A DNA stretch of 64,000 nt from Vibrio natriegens NBRC 15636 = ATCC 14048 = DSM 759 (lineage in GTDB: Bacteria > Pseudomonadota > Gammaproteobacteria > Enterobacterales > Vibrionaceae). The position numbers and the translations under genes are program-made. The stretch covers positions 620,001 through 684,000 of the forward strand of contig NZ_CP141822.1 in assembly GCF_035621455.1 (NCBI RefSeq). The letters are read 5' to 3'. The notes under the pieces were generated by a model. The model searched no databases. It saw only the letters and a list, made by a program, of their open reading frames with translations, and had not been told where the DNA came from. Each line of letters opens with the position of its first letter. The first letter of the stretch is position 1. Below are positions 36,955 to 46,772 of this stretch, piece by piece.

Positions 36955-37566
36955 TTATTCAGCAGTTTTTGATTTTTTTCGTTTAATAATCCAGAGTACC
37001 ATCCATACAAATAAGGCGGCAGTTATTACCCAGACAAAGTACTTGTATTGAGTGTAAAGATGGCTGAGTGAACTCATGTGCTCAAACGCAAAGTGCGCAA
37101 GCAAGCTAAATACCATAACCCAAATGGTGGCTGCGAGGGCATTGCCAAGTAAGAACTCTTTACGGGGCATTTTGGCGATACCACAGGCCAACGGCATAAA
37201 CTGCTTCATACCTTCAATAAATCGGCTGACGACCAGACAAGCAGGCCCGTATTTTAGTATCGCTCCTTGAAGTTTCTGCATTTTTGGTCCAGAGATATAG
37301 CCTTTTTCATCTAACCAGCCTTCAAAGTAGTAGCCAATTAAGTAACCACAGGTATTACCGATAAAGCAGCTCAGCCAGGATACCGCCATCACTAAAGTGA
37401 GGTTCATCACTTGTTCTGAAGAGAGAATCGAAGCCGCGACCATGAGAGACTGACCGGGCATAGGAATTCCGATACCTTCAAGGAAAATACTGACAGAAAG
37501 CGCTAAGTAACCATACTGCTCAAGCAGGGGCTTCATAGAGATGAGTAGTTCGTTAATCTGTTCCAA
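36955..37566 (-). CDS. DedA-family membrane protein
   Basis: About 204 residues with four or five membrane segments. It has the DedA/SNARE-associated features: FLEGIGIPMPGQSLMVAAS near the start, GNTCGYLIGYYFEGW and SRFIEGMKQFMPLACGIAKMPRKEF. Such proteins act in membrane lipid flipping and homeostasis. The start is uncertain: TTG at 37566 follows GGGAAAG at good spacing, ATG at 37536 has a poor site and TTG at 37599 adds unsupported residues. Single gene; no partner nearby. Confidence 0.82.
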   Translation of the reverse strand: MEQINELLISMKPLLEQYGYLALSVSIFLEGIGIPMPGQSLMVAASILSSEQVMNLTLVMAVSWLSCFIGNTCGYLIGYYFEGWLDEKGYISGPKMQKLQGAILKYGPACLVVSRFIEGMKQFMPLACGIAKMPRKEFLLGNALAATIWVMVFSLLAHFAFEHMSSLSHLYTQYKYFVWVITAALFVWMVLWIIKRKKSKTAE

Positions 37567-37723
37567 AAGCTTTCCCGTACTGTCTCGGAATAAAGACAAA
37601 GGCCGCGAAGCCTTAGCGTCTGGTTGTCATAGTGTGTTGGCATCGCGTCTCGAAGACAGGCCGATAAAGTTTGCAGAGAATATCCGCCAGCCGCTTTAAG
37701 TAAAAGAAGCTGGCGTAAGTTTG

Positions 37724-39262
37724 TTATTGATCTTTTGCTTTGGTAAAACCACCGTACAAATCCAGTCGGCGATGACGTAAGTTCGTCACTGAGCCTTCCG
37801 TATTGAGTTGCTTCAGCTTAGTTAAGTCTACATCTGCGAAAATGATCATTTCGGTATTCGCGCTTGCTTCTGTCAACGTTGCATCGTGTGGGAAATAAAT
37901 GTCAGAAGGTGAAAATACGGCTGACTGGGCGTATTGAATATCCACGTTGTCGACGCGAGGCAAATTACCTACACTGCCGCCAATCGCCACATAACACTCG
38001 TTTTCGATCGCACGAGACTGAGAACAAATTCGTACGCGCTGATAGCCGTTTTTGGTATCCGTCCAAAATGGCACAAATACGATTTGAGCGCCTTGCTCGG
38101 CCAACATTCGACCCAATTCCGGGAACTCACTGTCGTAGCAAATCAGAATGCCGACTTTACCTGCATCGGTTTCAAATACCTGAACATTGTCACCCCCGTC
38201 GATGACCCAGTCTTTTTGCTCGTGGGGTGTGATGTGAATTTTGTATTGGGCGTTGATCTCGCCGTCGCGCTGGAGCAGGTAGGCGACATTGTAGAGTTTT
38301 CCGTCCTCTTCAATTACCGGCATGCTTCCCGCAATGATGTTGATGTTGTAGGTGACCGCCATTTGTGAGAAGCGATTTTTAATTTCTTCTGTGAAGCTGG
38401 CGAGAAAACGGATTGCCTCGACGGAGTTTTGATCTTTTTGTAGGCCCATCAGCGGGGCGTTAAAGAACTCAGGGAAGAGCGCAAAGTCAGCTTTGTAATT
38501 AGCCAAAGAAGAGATGAAGAATTCCGCTTGATCCAGCAAATCTTCCAAATCGTTCATTGCGCGCATTTGCCATTGCACAACACCAATACGAATCAGCGTT
38601 TTTTCGACATCGTGGACAGACTGAATATCCTCTTCGTAGAAAAAATTGTCCCATTCAAGTAGCGTCGCGTAGCCCATGGACGCATCGTCCTCCGGCAGAT
38701 AACCACGCATAATACGCTTTACATCAAAATCGTTGGCCAGTTGGAATGACAGAATCGGGTCGTGAAGTTCACGTCGCTTAACTTTATCGATGTACTCGGC
38801 AACGCTGAGTTCATCCGCGTATTTATGGTAATTAGGAATACGCCCACCGGCTAATATCGCTTTAAAGTTTTTACTGCGACACAACTCTTTACGCGCATCA
38901 TACAGACGACGTCCTAAGCGCAATCCGCGATAATCTGGATGGACAAACACATCAAGCCCGTACATGGCATCGCCAGTGACTTTGTTTTGAATGACGTTGT
39001 TTTCAGTGATGATGTCACTGTAAAGGTGAGGGAGTGAGATTCGATTGTAATCGACTTTCATCGTCAGCGCGGCACCGACAATCTTACCGTTATCTTCAAT
39101 ACAAATTTGCCCATCAGGAAACTGATGAATAAGATCCATGATGGTCAGACGCGGCCACGAGCCTCCAACATCCGGAAATACCAGGTCCATCAATTCCGCG
39201 AGCTCTGGGTAGTCCGTAGGCTCAATGGTGCGTAAAGAGAGTTTCGGCGTGTTGCTGTCCAT
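37724..39262 (-). CDS. Bifunctional GNAT acetyltransferase/nitrilase-superfamily hydrolase
   Basis: 512-residue fusion. Residues 1-210 are a GNAT acetyltransferase with the acetyl-CoA motif VFVHPDYRGLRLGRRLYDARKEL at about 106-128. Residues 225-500 are a carbon-nitrogen hydrolase with the catalytic triad E265 (FPEFF), K341 (YKIHITPHE) and C375 (ICYDSEFPE). Both halves look intact. The fusion is a known annotated family; its substrate is not established. It probably works in the cytoplasm on an amide or amine compound. A LysR gene lies 108 bases upstream on the same strand. Confidence 0.88.
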   Translation of the reverse strand: MDSNTPKLSLRTIEPTDYPELAELMDLVFPDVGGSWPRLTIMDLIHQFPDGQICIEDNGKIVGAALTMKVDYNRISLPHLYSDIITENNVIQNKVTGDAMYGLDVFVHPDYRGLRLGRRLYDARKELCRSKNFKAILAGGRIPNYHKYADELSVAEYIDKVKRRELHDPILSFQLANDFDVKRIMRGYLPEDDASMGYATLLEWDNFFYEEDIQSVHDVEKTLIRIGVVQWQMRAMNDLEDLLDQAEFFISSLANYKADFALFPEFFNAPLMGLQKDQNSVEAIRFLASFTEEIKNRFSQMAVTYNINIIAGSMPVIEEDGKLYNVAYLLQRDGEINAQYKIHITPHEQKDWVIDGGDNVQVFETDAGKVGILICYDSEFPELGRMLAEQGAQIVFVPFWTDTKNGYQRVRICSQSRAIENECYVAIGGSVGNLPRVDNVDIQYAQSAVFSPSDIYFPHDATLTEASANTEMIIFADVDLTKLKQLNTEGSVTNLRHRRLDLYGGFTKAKDQ

Positions 39263-39370
39263 ATACTACTTTCCATTTATCCTTTTCAAACAGTATGGAT
39301 GAGAATGCCATATTTTTAACCATACATACACCCGACCACGGTTAAGGTTATGTAATCACTGCCTTCGCTT

Positions 39371-40261
39371 TTAGACGTTGTGCATCAATTTACTTTTTAG
39401 CCAATCGTAGAACAGCGACACTTTTCTGGTGTTTAAGCGGTAACTTGGAATGACCACATAATAGCCGTACCCGCTTTGCAGGGTCATGTTCTGGATATGC
39501 TGAATGTCGCCGCGCTGAATAGAAAATTGCGCCATAAAATCAGGCAACAGTGCCAGACCTTTTTCCATCCTTACGGCTTCACAAGCTAAATAGAAATGCT
39601 CAAATCCGACCGAATGATAGGTAATCGGGTTTTCTAGTGCGTGTTCAATCTTGAACTGTTCCCAAAGCTGAGGGCGAGTGGTTTGGGGGATAAACGGATA
39701 ATCACTTACCGCTTGTTGGCTTTGCAACGGTGGCATGTTGGTACTGCCAACCAGTAGTAAGGTTTCTTCACACAATAAGTAGCTGTAATCATAGTGTGTT
39801 GAAAGCGGTAGGCACCTCACGTTGAGATCGCTGTCATTGTTGAGATTCGTGATGGCACCATCACCCGTGCGAATTTTGACTCTTATATTCGGATGTTGCT
39901 GGTGGAAGTCGTCAATATTGGGCACGAGCCACAAACTGGCAAAAGAAGGCGTAACATCAACTGTCAACAGCTCCTGTTCCGTATTGAACTGAATAAGGCT
40001 CGCAGTGGCATGCTGAATGATCTCCAGCGCTTCCGTTATCTGTGGTAAGTACCGTTTACCTTCAGCGGTGAGTTCCACGCCACTCAGACCACGTTTAATC
40101 AATGGTAATCCCACCAGCTGCTCTAACGAGGCGATTTGTTTGCTTACCGCACCTTGCGTCAAACACAGTTCATCTGCGGCTTTGGAAAAGCTTAGGTGGT
40201 TAGCGACGGCAATAAAAGCTCTTAATGCTCGGATGGAAGGGTACTCACTGCCTTTTAACAT
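39371..40261 (-). CDS. LysR-family regulator (GcvA-like)
   Basis: 296-residue LysR regulator with the helix-turn-helix in residues 9-68 (IRALRAFIAVANHLSFSKAADEL, then LTQGAVSKQIASLE). It has a GcvA-like effector domain. The start at 40261 (MLKGSEYPSIRAL) is the only reasonable ATG. It is upstream of and collinear with the GNAT/nitrilase fusion gene, which it may control; no divergent gene shares its promoter. Confidence 0.87.
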   Translation of the reverse strand: MLKGSEYPSIRALRAFIAVANHLSFSKAADELCLTQGAVSKQIASLEQLVGLPLIKRGLSGVELTAEGKRYLPQITEALEIIQHATASLIQFNTEQELLTVDVTPSFASLWLVPNIDDFHQQHPNIRVKIRTGDGAITNLNNDSDLNVRCLPLSTHYDYSYLLCEETLLLVGSTNMPPLQSQQAVSDYPFIPQTTRPQLWEQFKIEHALENPITYHSVGFEHFYLACEAVRMEKGLALLPDFMAQFSIQRGDIQHIQNMTLQSGYGYYVVIPSYRLNTRKVSLFYDWLKSKLMHNV

Positions 40262-40369
40262 GCCTTCAGGTCCATTGAGAGGTAATTATTCACAGAGTAG
40301 AGGATTTGTCTGTTGAAGCAAAGTAACTGAATCAGACATTGGAGTGTCAGTAGAGGTAAATAATGAGGG

Positions 40370-40408
40370 AGGCTAAAAAGCAAAGGTCTGGATAAATACC
40401 AGACCTTG
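40370..40408 (-). terminator. Terminator after rhaBAD
   Basis: AAGGTCTGG (40383-40391) pairs with CCAGACCTT (40399-40407). The - strand reads into GCTTTTTAG, so it ends the rhaBAD transcript. Confidence 0.75.
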
Positions 40409-40482
40409 CCCCCTACGCTTCAACGGATGTTGATGGTTTGCTCTCTGTGCCCCTTACATCACCAAGAGCCAACCTTAACACC

Positions 40483-41283
40483 TTATAGGTTGAATTCTTG
40501 CTTCAGGATTTCCATGTTTTCTTTAGTGACACCTTCTGGCTCATAACCTGCTGAGGTACACATCAGGTACAGCTTGGCACCTTTGTTTGCTACATCAATG
40601 TAATCAAATGCTTGTAGTACATCTGCGCCAGAAGCGGTCGCACCGTGTTTTTCCCAGATAGCGACATCATGTTCTTGCAGTGACGCGGTTGTGCCATCTG
40701 CCATCTCTTCTGAAGAAGGCAGGCAGTACGGAATCATACCGATACCACGAGGTACGAATGCGCGTACTTCTGGCAGCATTTTCCAGCAGGTATGCGTGAA
40801 CAGTTCGCTGCTCTTAGAGATATCTGGATGATGAGATAAAGCGATCAGCTCTAGTGGGTGAGTGTGAACTACTGATCTGTGGTCAGAGCCTGCTTTGATT
40901 TTATCAACCAAGATCTTGATGTGGCTGATGAACTCAGAGGTCGGTGCGAAATCCTCACTCGCTTTACCACCCCAAAGAATTTGGTAGCCGTTAGCTGCTG
41001 AGTTGATTTTAAGCACGCAACCCGCGTAGGCAGGATCACGTAATTCACGGATACGCTGACCAGTACCTTTTACGTAGTAAATACGGTTCGCACTTTCGAT
41101 TGGTAACTGCATTGGTAGTGCTTTTTCTTGCACGTCGACTTGAGGAATTTCATCGAACAGATCAGTCACATCAACAGAGATATTACCACCGTTGCGCTCT
41201 GCCCATTCACGTTGCCAAAGGTATTGAGAAACTTCGCTGACTTTCTCGATTTCGAGCATTACTGCATCGTTTAATTGAATCAT
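40483..41283 (-). CDS. rhaD: Rhamnulose-1-phosphate aldolase
   Basis: 266-residue class II zinc aldolase that splits L-rhamnulose-1-phosphate into DHAP and L-lactaldehyde. Features are the WAERNGGNISVDVTDL start, the substrate loop KGTGQRIRE near 72 and the zinc histidines in SVVHTHPLELIAL near 140 plus H at 210 (EKHGATASG). Third gene of a rhaB-rhaA-rhaD operon, with 77 bases between rhaA and rhaD. Confidence 0.95.
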   Translation of the reverse strand: MIQLNDAVMLEIEKVSEVSQYLWQREWAERNGGNISVDVTDLFDEIPQVDVQEKALPMQLPIESANRIYYVKGTGQRIRELRDPAYAGCVLKINSAANGYQILWGGKASEDFAPTSEFISHIKILVDKIKAGSDHRSVVHTHPLELIALSHHPDISKSSELFTHTCWKMLPEVRAFVPRGIGMIPYCLPSSEEMADGTTASLQEHDVAIWEKHGATASGADVLQAFDYIDVANKGAKLYLMCTSAGYEPEGVTKENMEILKQEFNL

Positions 41284-41360
41284 AGTATTAGCCTCTTATA
41301 TCTAGTTAACCAAACAAGCCAGATAGTGAATCTGACTTGTTTGTTGTTGAGCGATTTGAA

Positions 41361-42620
41361 TTAACGTGTTTCCAGAATGGTTGCTTCGTAGTCCTTCACG
41401 TCATTGATCCAATCAAAGCCAACAGGGACTTCGTTTTGTAGGCAGTGGTAGTTCCATACTGCTGCCCATGGTAGAGAGTGTGTTTCTTCGATTAGACCCA
41501 AACGAGTGGTGTAGTCGAATGACTCTTCTGCCGCTTTTAATTGCGCTACTGGTTCTAGCAGGGCTTTTAGCAAAGCTTTTTGCGCGTTACGGGTGCCGAT
41601 AACCCAAGCAGCGACGCGGTTGATTGATGCATCAAAGAAGTCCAGGCCGATAGCGACGCGGTCGAGCAGGTTGTTACGTACGATTTCACGCATAATCGCC
41701 TGAGTTTCATCGTCGAAAGAAACTACGTGGTCTGAGTCCCAGCGTACCGGACGCGTAACGTGCAGTTGCAGGTCGTTTACGTACAGTGAACATGCACTGA
41801 TTTTGTCACTGATGACTTCTGTTGGGTGGAAGTGGCCCGCATCCAGACATAGAGCCGTACCGCGAGTTGCTGCATAAGCTAAGTAGAACTCGTTGCTACC
41901 AACCGTATACGCTTCTGCACCGATGCCGAACAGTTTGCTTTCTACTGCATCTTTATGGAATGCCGTGTCGATTTTCTCAGCCAGAGCTTTATCCAGAGAG
42001 TCTTGTAGACGAGCACGTGGAGACAGGCGGTCAACGGGTTGATCTTTCATGCCATCAGGAATCCAGATGTTCATGAATGAAGCCGAGCCAAGCTCACGAC
42101 CGAAGTATTCAGAAATCTTACGGCTCGCTTTTACGTGGTCGATCCAGAACTGACGGATCTCTTCATTTGGGTGAGACAGCGTCAGGCCGTCATCCGCTTT
42201 CGGGTGAGAGAACAGAGTCGGGTTAAAGTCCAGGCCCAGATCTTTTTCTTTTGCCCACTCTACCCAACGTGCAAAGTGTTCAGGTTTGATTTGATCACGT
42301 TCTACGTATTCATCAGCGTCGATGTAGATAGCGTGCAGGTTGACACGTTTTTTACCTGGAATTAGCGAGAAGGCTTTTTCCATGTCCGCACGTAGTTGCG
42401 CTGGTGTTTTTGCCGCGCCAGGGTAGTTACCTGTTGCTTGGATACCGCCACTTAATGCCGTATCTGGAGATTCAAAACCACGTACATCGTCGCCTTGCCA
42501 GCAGTGCATAGAGATTGGCGTTTGGTTAAGTAGTTCTAGTGCGTTGTCTGTATCCACACCGTACTTTTCGAAAACCGCTTTTGCTTGCTCGTAAGCTGAA
42601 ATGATCTGCTCTTTGCTCAT
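41361..42620 (-). CDS. rhaA: L-rhamnose isomerase
   Basis: 419-residue enzyme that isomerises L-rhamnose to L-rhamnulose with Mn/Zn. Length equals that of E. coli RhaA. Family segments are [15 protein letters not shown] near residue 33, [17 protein letters not shown] and [23 protein letters not shown]. Metal-site residues lie in the [17 protein letters not shown] stretch. It starts 11 bases after rhaB. Confidence 0.97.
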   Translation of the reverse strand: MSKEQIISAYEQAKAVFEKYGVDTDNALELLNQTPISMHCWQGDDVRGFESPDTALSGGIQATGNYPGAAKTPAQLRADMEKAFSLIPGKKRVNLHAIYIDADEYVERDQIKPEHFARWVEWAKEKDLGLDFNPTLFSHPKADDGLTLSHPNEEIRQFWIDHVKASRKISEYFGRELGSASFMNIWIPDGMKDQPVDRLSPRARLQDSLDKALAEKIDTAFHKDAVESKLFGIGAEAYTVGSNEFYLAYAATRGTALCLDAGHFHPTEVISDKISACSLYVNDLQLHVTRPVRWDSDHVVSFDDETQAIMREIVRNNLLDRVAIGLDFFDASINRVAAWVIGTRNAQKALLKALLEPVAQLKAAEESFDYTTRLGLIEETHSLPWAAVWNYHCLQNEVPVGFDWINDVKDYEATILETR

Positions 42621-42631
42621 GGTCAGGTACC

Positions 42632-44077
42632 TTATTTAGTAATTTGTTGGAATTGGGATTTGATTTGTTCCAATCCCTCAATAGGGTTTGCAGTAAAGTT
42701 CTTCACATCAGAAGAGGCATCGATAATTTGGCGGCCTTCTTCCAGTGAGGTAATAATGTCGGACGCGATAAATTGGTTAATCACGTTGCCTAATGCGGAG
42801 GCTTCTGTCGGTTCGGTCGAAACCTTGATTTGACAGACATCCGCACAAAGTTGGTTAAGGAACTGGTCTTGTGTACCGCCACCGACGATGCGTAATTCAG
42901 TAATTGGTTTGCCGGTGACTTCTGATAGCTCAGTCAATACCTTGTCGTAAGCCAGAACTAAGCTGTCGTAGATACAGCGAATGACTTCGGACAGGGTTTC
43001 TGGCGCTTCAAGGTCACGTTTTTTAAACCAGTTTTTAATCGCTTGCGTCATGGATGCCGGGTTTAAGAAATCGTTGTCATTTGGGTTCACGATGAACTTA
43101 AACGGCTCGGCTTGACGAGCAAGACTGGCAATATCAGGGAAAGTCAGTGATGGGTTTTCTGCTTTAATACGCTGAATCAGCCATAAACCCATGATGTTCT
43201 TCAGCACGCGATAACGACCGTCGACACCACCTTCATTAGTCAGGTTGTATTGATAAGCAAGCTCACCTGTGTACGGTTCGAAGCTTTCAATCCCTACCAG
43301 AGACCATGTACCTGAGCTCAGGTAAGCCATGGTGTCATGTGCGATTGGCGTTGCTGCCACCGCTGAAGCAGTGTCGTGACTTGCTACAGAACACACAGGG
43401 ATTTGTACGTCGCCTACATGGTATTGGCCAATAATGCGGTTAGGCATTTTAGGTGGCAGGAACCATTCCATCTTCGCGCCACAAGCATCCAGTAATGGCT
43501 TGTTCCAGATCTTATCTTTGCATTCCAGCAATTGGCTGGTGGACGCATTGGTATACTCACAATGCTTAACGCCACTGAGCTTGTAGTTCAGGTAATCTGG
43601 AATAAATAGCAACGTATCGATTTCTGAGAACCATTCCGGTTGCTGGTCAGCAATCGCTTTTAACTGGTAAAGTGTGTTGAACGGTAAAAACTGAATCCCA
43701 GTTTGCTGATAGATTTGCTCACGGGTAAGTTGACTGTCTTCAAGTAGTTTCTCTAACGTACCTTCAGTTCGTGCATCACGGTAGCTGACGAACTCGCCAA
43801 GGTGGCGGCCAAACTTGTCCAGCAAGACAAAATCTACGCCCCAGGTATCAATGCCCAGAGAAGTTATTTCTACACCCGTCGCGAGTACTTTATTGATGCC
43901 TACTTTAATCTCTTCCAAGATTGAGTAGAGATCCCAGCACGACTCATTACCATGCATCACTTGCTGGTTTTGAAAACGGTGAAACTCTTCGAGTTCGATT
44001 TTTCCGTTGTTCAGATAACCGACCATGACACGTCCACTTGACGCCCCAAGGTCTATTGCAATCACAGCCTTCATCAT
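42632..44077 (-). CDS. rhaB: Rhamnulokinase
   Basis: 481-residue FGGY-family sugar kinase that phosphorylates L-rhamnulose. The N-terminus [17 protein letters not shown] is the ATP-binding phosphate-1 motif; [14 protein letters not shown] near 75 and [20 protein letters not shown] near 391 are typical. I chose the ATG at 44077, which has AGAGGTG six bases before it; a start at 44137 adds 20 unsupported residues. First gene of rhaBAD. Confidence 0.95.
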   Translation of the reverse strand: MMKAVIAIDLGASSGRVMVGYLNNGKIELEEFHRFQNQQVMHGNESCWDLYSILEEIKVGINKVLATGVEITSLGIDTWGVDFVLLDKFGRHLGEFVSYRDARTEGTLEKLLEDSQLTREQIYQQTGIQFLPFNTLYQLKAIADQQPEWFSEIDTLLFIPDYLNYKLSGVKHCEYTNASTSQLLECKDKIWNKPLLDACGAKMEWFLPPKMPNRIIGQYHVGDVQIPVCSVASHDTASAVAATPIAHDTMAYLSSGTWSLVGIESFEPYTGELAYQYNLTNEGGVDGRYRVLKNIMGLWLIQRIKAENPSLTFPDIASLARQAEPFKFIVNPNDNDFLNPASMTQAIKNWFKKRDLEAPETLSEVIRCIYDSLVLAYDKVLTELSEVTGKPITELRIVGGGTQDQFLNQLCADVCQIKVSTEPTEASALGNVINQFIASDIITSLEEGRQIIDASSDVKNFTANPIEGLEQIKSQFQQITK

Positions 44078-44337
44078 GATTAACACCTCTTGTTCTTTAG
44101 AGGTATTACACCGTTTTTCCGCACTAAATAACTTCAAAAATCCCCCTGAAAAAACGTATTCGATGCGTTTTTCTCAAGAAGCTCTTGCGGTAATTCAAAC
44201 TTTTGACAACTCGTGCGTGAGGCCAGATAAAACCTGGGTTTAAGTGAAGTGGAGTAGGCGTGTAAAAGGTGTGGTTTTTCTTATTTATTCAAGCTATTTA
44301 CTGTTTGAAATAACGGGGAGGGCGTAACATTTGGCTG
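44078..44337 (-). promoter_or_regulatory. rhaBAD promoter region
   Basis: Gap of about 312 bases between rhaB and rhaM. The upper part holds the rhaM terminator; the rest should hold the rhaBAD promoter and RhaS site. I could not define the AraC-type half-sites with confidence. Long A/T tracts are present and no open frame is supported. Confidence 0.4.
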
Positions 44338-44346
44338 GCTAAAAAT

Positions 44347-44376
44347 AATAAGCCCCGCGAATTGCGGGGCTTGGTT
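44347..44376 (-). terminator. Terminator after rhaM
   Basis: AAGCCCCGC (44350-44358) pairs with GCGGGGCTT (44364-44372); the - strand then reads ATTATTTTTAG. It splits the locus into two transcripts: permease-rhaM and rhaBAD. Confidence 0.8.
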
Positions 44377-44389
44377 ATTAGAGTGTGTC

Positions 44390-44713
44390 TCAGGCAAGAT
44401 AGAAAACGGAATCTAACTCAATCGATTGAGGAGAGTTGTCCGGGTTGGTTGCCATAATGTCCTGCATGAAGGACCACCATTTTTGACAGGCTTCTGTTTC
44501 GGCAACTTGCTGCCAGTTTTCCTCGTTCTCGATTTCGACATAGCCAAACAGTTGGTTGGTATCTTCATGGAGAAAGATGGAGTAATTGTGACCACCGTGA
44601 CTTTTTAATACATCCACCAACTCTGGCCAGATCTCGTCATGTCTCTTTTTGTATTCCGCCTTACAGCCTTCATTTAACTGCATGACAAAGGCTTTTCGAA
44701 TCAGATTTTCCAC
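44390..44713 (-). CDS. rhaM: L-rhamnose mutarotase
   Basis: 107-residue enzyme of the RhaM/YiiL family that interconverts alpha and beta L-rhamnose. The start is GTG at 44713 with AGGAGA upstream. [26 protein letters not shown] holds the catalytic-site residues (M, Y, H) of the family. It is 12 bases after the permease gene, so it is its operon partner. Confidence 0.95.
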   Translation of the reverse strand: MENLIRKAFVMQLNEGCKAEYKKRHDEIWPELVDVLKSHGGHNYSIFLHEDTNQLFGYVEIENEENWQQVAETEACQKWWSFMQDIMATNPDNSPQSIELDSVFYLA

Positions 44714-44725
44714 TAGCTGAGTCTC

Positions 44726-46447
44726 CTATGCTTTATCACGTAGCGTGATCCAGGTGGTTGCGGTGATAAAGTAAATGATGGTCGGATAAATCGCGAAAGA
44801 TTTAAAGGATTCGAAGGCGACTTGATAGTCAGCGCCTGCTCCCCACACGTTCAGCGCAGAAATCACGATGGCAGCCAAGGAAGCCAGGGCAACTGCGCCA
44901 GATACCTTCTCCAGCATACTGGCTGGTTTCGCTTCTGTTTGCTGTGCTTCTTCGCGTTTCGCTAGCTCCGCATGGTACGTTTCACGCTGTTTTAGCTCTT
45001 CTTGGTACTCCGCTTCCTGCTGAGTGTAGTCATCGCCTGCGCCCATTGATTTTGCTAGCATGATGTAGATCGCCATCGATAGCAGGTAAGTTGGGACGAA
45101 TAGGAAGAACAGGTGCAAGAAGCCTAACTGTTCACAAGTCACGGCGAAGACGACGCCAATTGCCCAAGTGATAAGAGCGGCTTTGTTTAGGTCGTTACCT
45201 TGGTATTTTGACCATAGTGGCGTCAGACCAATTTTCTTAAATACCCAATGCTCCGAAACGATGATCGCGCCAACTGGTGCAAGCAATAGGCCCATGTAAC
45301 CTACAAAGTCTAATAGGCGAGTAAATACAAATGGGAAACAAGCAATAACCGCAGTAACTACACCAACGATAGTCGTGATGTATGCACGCGATTTATTCGG
45401 GAAGATACTTTGAATTGCTAAGCCTGCACGATAGATAGTTGGGTTTGATGTTGTCCAGCCTGCGATAATTACAGCAATAATACCCGTTGAACCAAGCACA
45501 GCGTACGCGATACCGCCTGCGTCTAAGTTAGACATGCTGGTTTGCATCAGTAGCATGGCACCTGCGCCCATTACACCAGCACAAATCCATGCAATGTAGT
45601 GGCCGAAGAACATACCAAATGCTGAGAAGTAACCGTATTTTGCGCTTTTCGCAAAACGTAGCAGCGCCATATCACCCAGAGAACCGTGCATTGCCAGGTT
45701 ACATACCCAAGCGAAAGCTGCGATCTGCCAGAACGTCATTGATGGTGAGCCATCTGGTGTTTGTCCTGTCCAGATGTATTGATCCGCCAGAGAAAGGAAC
45801 TGACCAAACCCAGTAAAGGTTTCACCATTGCCAACGTTGCTCAGTGCTGGAAGGGCGACCATGCCACCAGTCACAAAGATAATCAGCAGCCAAGGTGAAC
45901 AAACCGTTGCGAACTGAGCACATTTTTGAAAACCCAGTACCGCAATGGCGACAACGATAGCACCCACAGCGAGTGCAACTGCAATAAACGCAGCACTATT
46001 TGGATACCAGTGAGTTTGCGCTGGAATATCAAATAAAATACGTACTGCAGAGGCTGACACGGTAATCATTGCCCCGCCTAATGCACAGAACAACACGGCG
46101 TTGACCACGTTGTAGACTTTGTTAAATCCAGGGCCAGCCACTCTGCGCAGATATTCGTAAACTGTTAATCGAGATTGGGTTGCGATAGGCGCGGTGATCA
46201 ATGCCCAGGTAAGTACTGCCATTAGGTTACCAACCAGCAGACCCATCAGGATATCAAAGGTACTTGCTCCCCATGCGACAAAAGCGGCACCGATAACAAA
46301 TTCGGTACCCGCTACGTGTTCGCCGGAATAAGAGCCGAGAAAGTGCCGCCAACCAAGTAGTTTATGTTTGGGCACTCGCTCTTGTTCATATTCATTTAAG
46401 GCAGCTTCTGTTTCTTGTGTTTGTGTAGAGGTAATAGTTTCAGACAT
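44726..46447 (-). CDS. NCS1-type permease in rhamnose locus
   Basis: 573-residue protein with about 12 spans, resembling the purine-cytosine permease (NCS1) family (GWRHFLGSYSGEHVAGTEFVIGAAFVAWGA start). It has an extra charged loop (EEYQEELKQRETYHAELAKREEAQQTE) near the C-terminus. Its first-gene position with rhaM makes it a candidate L-rhamnose importer in place of RhaT, which is missing from this locus; function is inferred from context only, as NCS1 relatives usually move nucleobases. Ribosome-binding site AAGGAGA. Confidence 0.8.
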   Translation of the reverse strand: MSETITSTQTQETEAALNEYEQERVPKHKLLGWRHFLGSYSGEHVAGTEFVIGAAFVAWGASTFDILMGLLVGNLMAVLTWALITAPIATQSRLTVYEYLRRVAGPGFNKVYNVVNAVLFCALGGAMITVSASAVRILFDIPAQTHWYPNSAAFIAVALAVGAIVVAIAVLGFQKCAQFATVCSPWLLIIFVTGGMVALPALSNVGNGETFTGFGQFLSLADQYIWTGQTPDGSPSMTFWQIAAFAWVCNLAMHGSLGDMALLRFAKSAKYGYFSAFGMFFGHYIAWICAGVMGAGAMLLMQTSMSNLDAGGIAYAVLGSTGIIAVIIAGWTTSNPTIYRAGLAIQSIFPNKSRAYITTIVGVVTAVIACFPFVFTRLLDFVGYMGLLLAPVGAIIVSEHWVFKKIGLTPLWSKYQGNDLNKAALITWAIGVVFAVTCEQLGFLHLFFLFVPTYLLSMAIYIMLAKSMGAGDDYTQQEAEYQEELKQRETYHAELAKREEAQQTEAKPASMLEKVSGAVALASLAAIVISALNVWGAGADYQVAFESFKSFAIYPTIIYFITATTWITLRDKA

Positions 46448-46772
46448 GATTGTCTCCTTGCTATTCGTAAGCTTTTGTTTCTTATGTCTTTATATTTATT
46501 GTTTAAACTTTTATTTTACGTTTCCCTCTGAAATGCTGACGTTCGTAATGTTTGTCATCAGAAGGATTAAGGTCAGCTTACAAACCTGGCAAATTTTAAC
46601 CTTGGAGAATTAACATAGATAAGAGGGTATTTTGGTGAGTTTTTTAAGGTGAGCAACTTTGCCTTCACACTTTTGAAAATATCAATAAAAGAGTGAGCAA
46701 AAGTGAGATGTTAGACTAGGTAAACAGAAGTCTAAGCCTCTACATTTAGCCCGTAGAATAAAGAGGTGTAAA
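46448..46772. promoter_or_regulatory. Divergent control region between the rha permease and rhaS
   Basis: 325 AT-rich bases between the divergent permease and rhaS genes. Repeated GTGAG elements (GGTGAGTTTTTTAAGGTGAG at about 46633-46652 and GAGTGAGCAAAAGTGAG at about 46690-46706) could be regulator half-sites, but their spacing does not fit a CRP or a standard AraC site. No gene fits. Confidence 0.4.

Noticed and set aside
46633..46706. CRP site between the rha permease and rhaS
   Set aside because: A GTGAG...TCACA arrangement exists, but the spacer is about 12 bases rather than 6, so it does not fit a CRP site.
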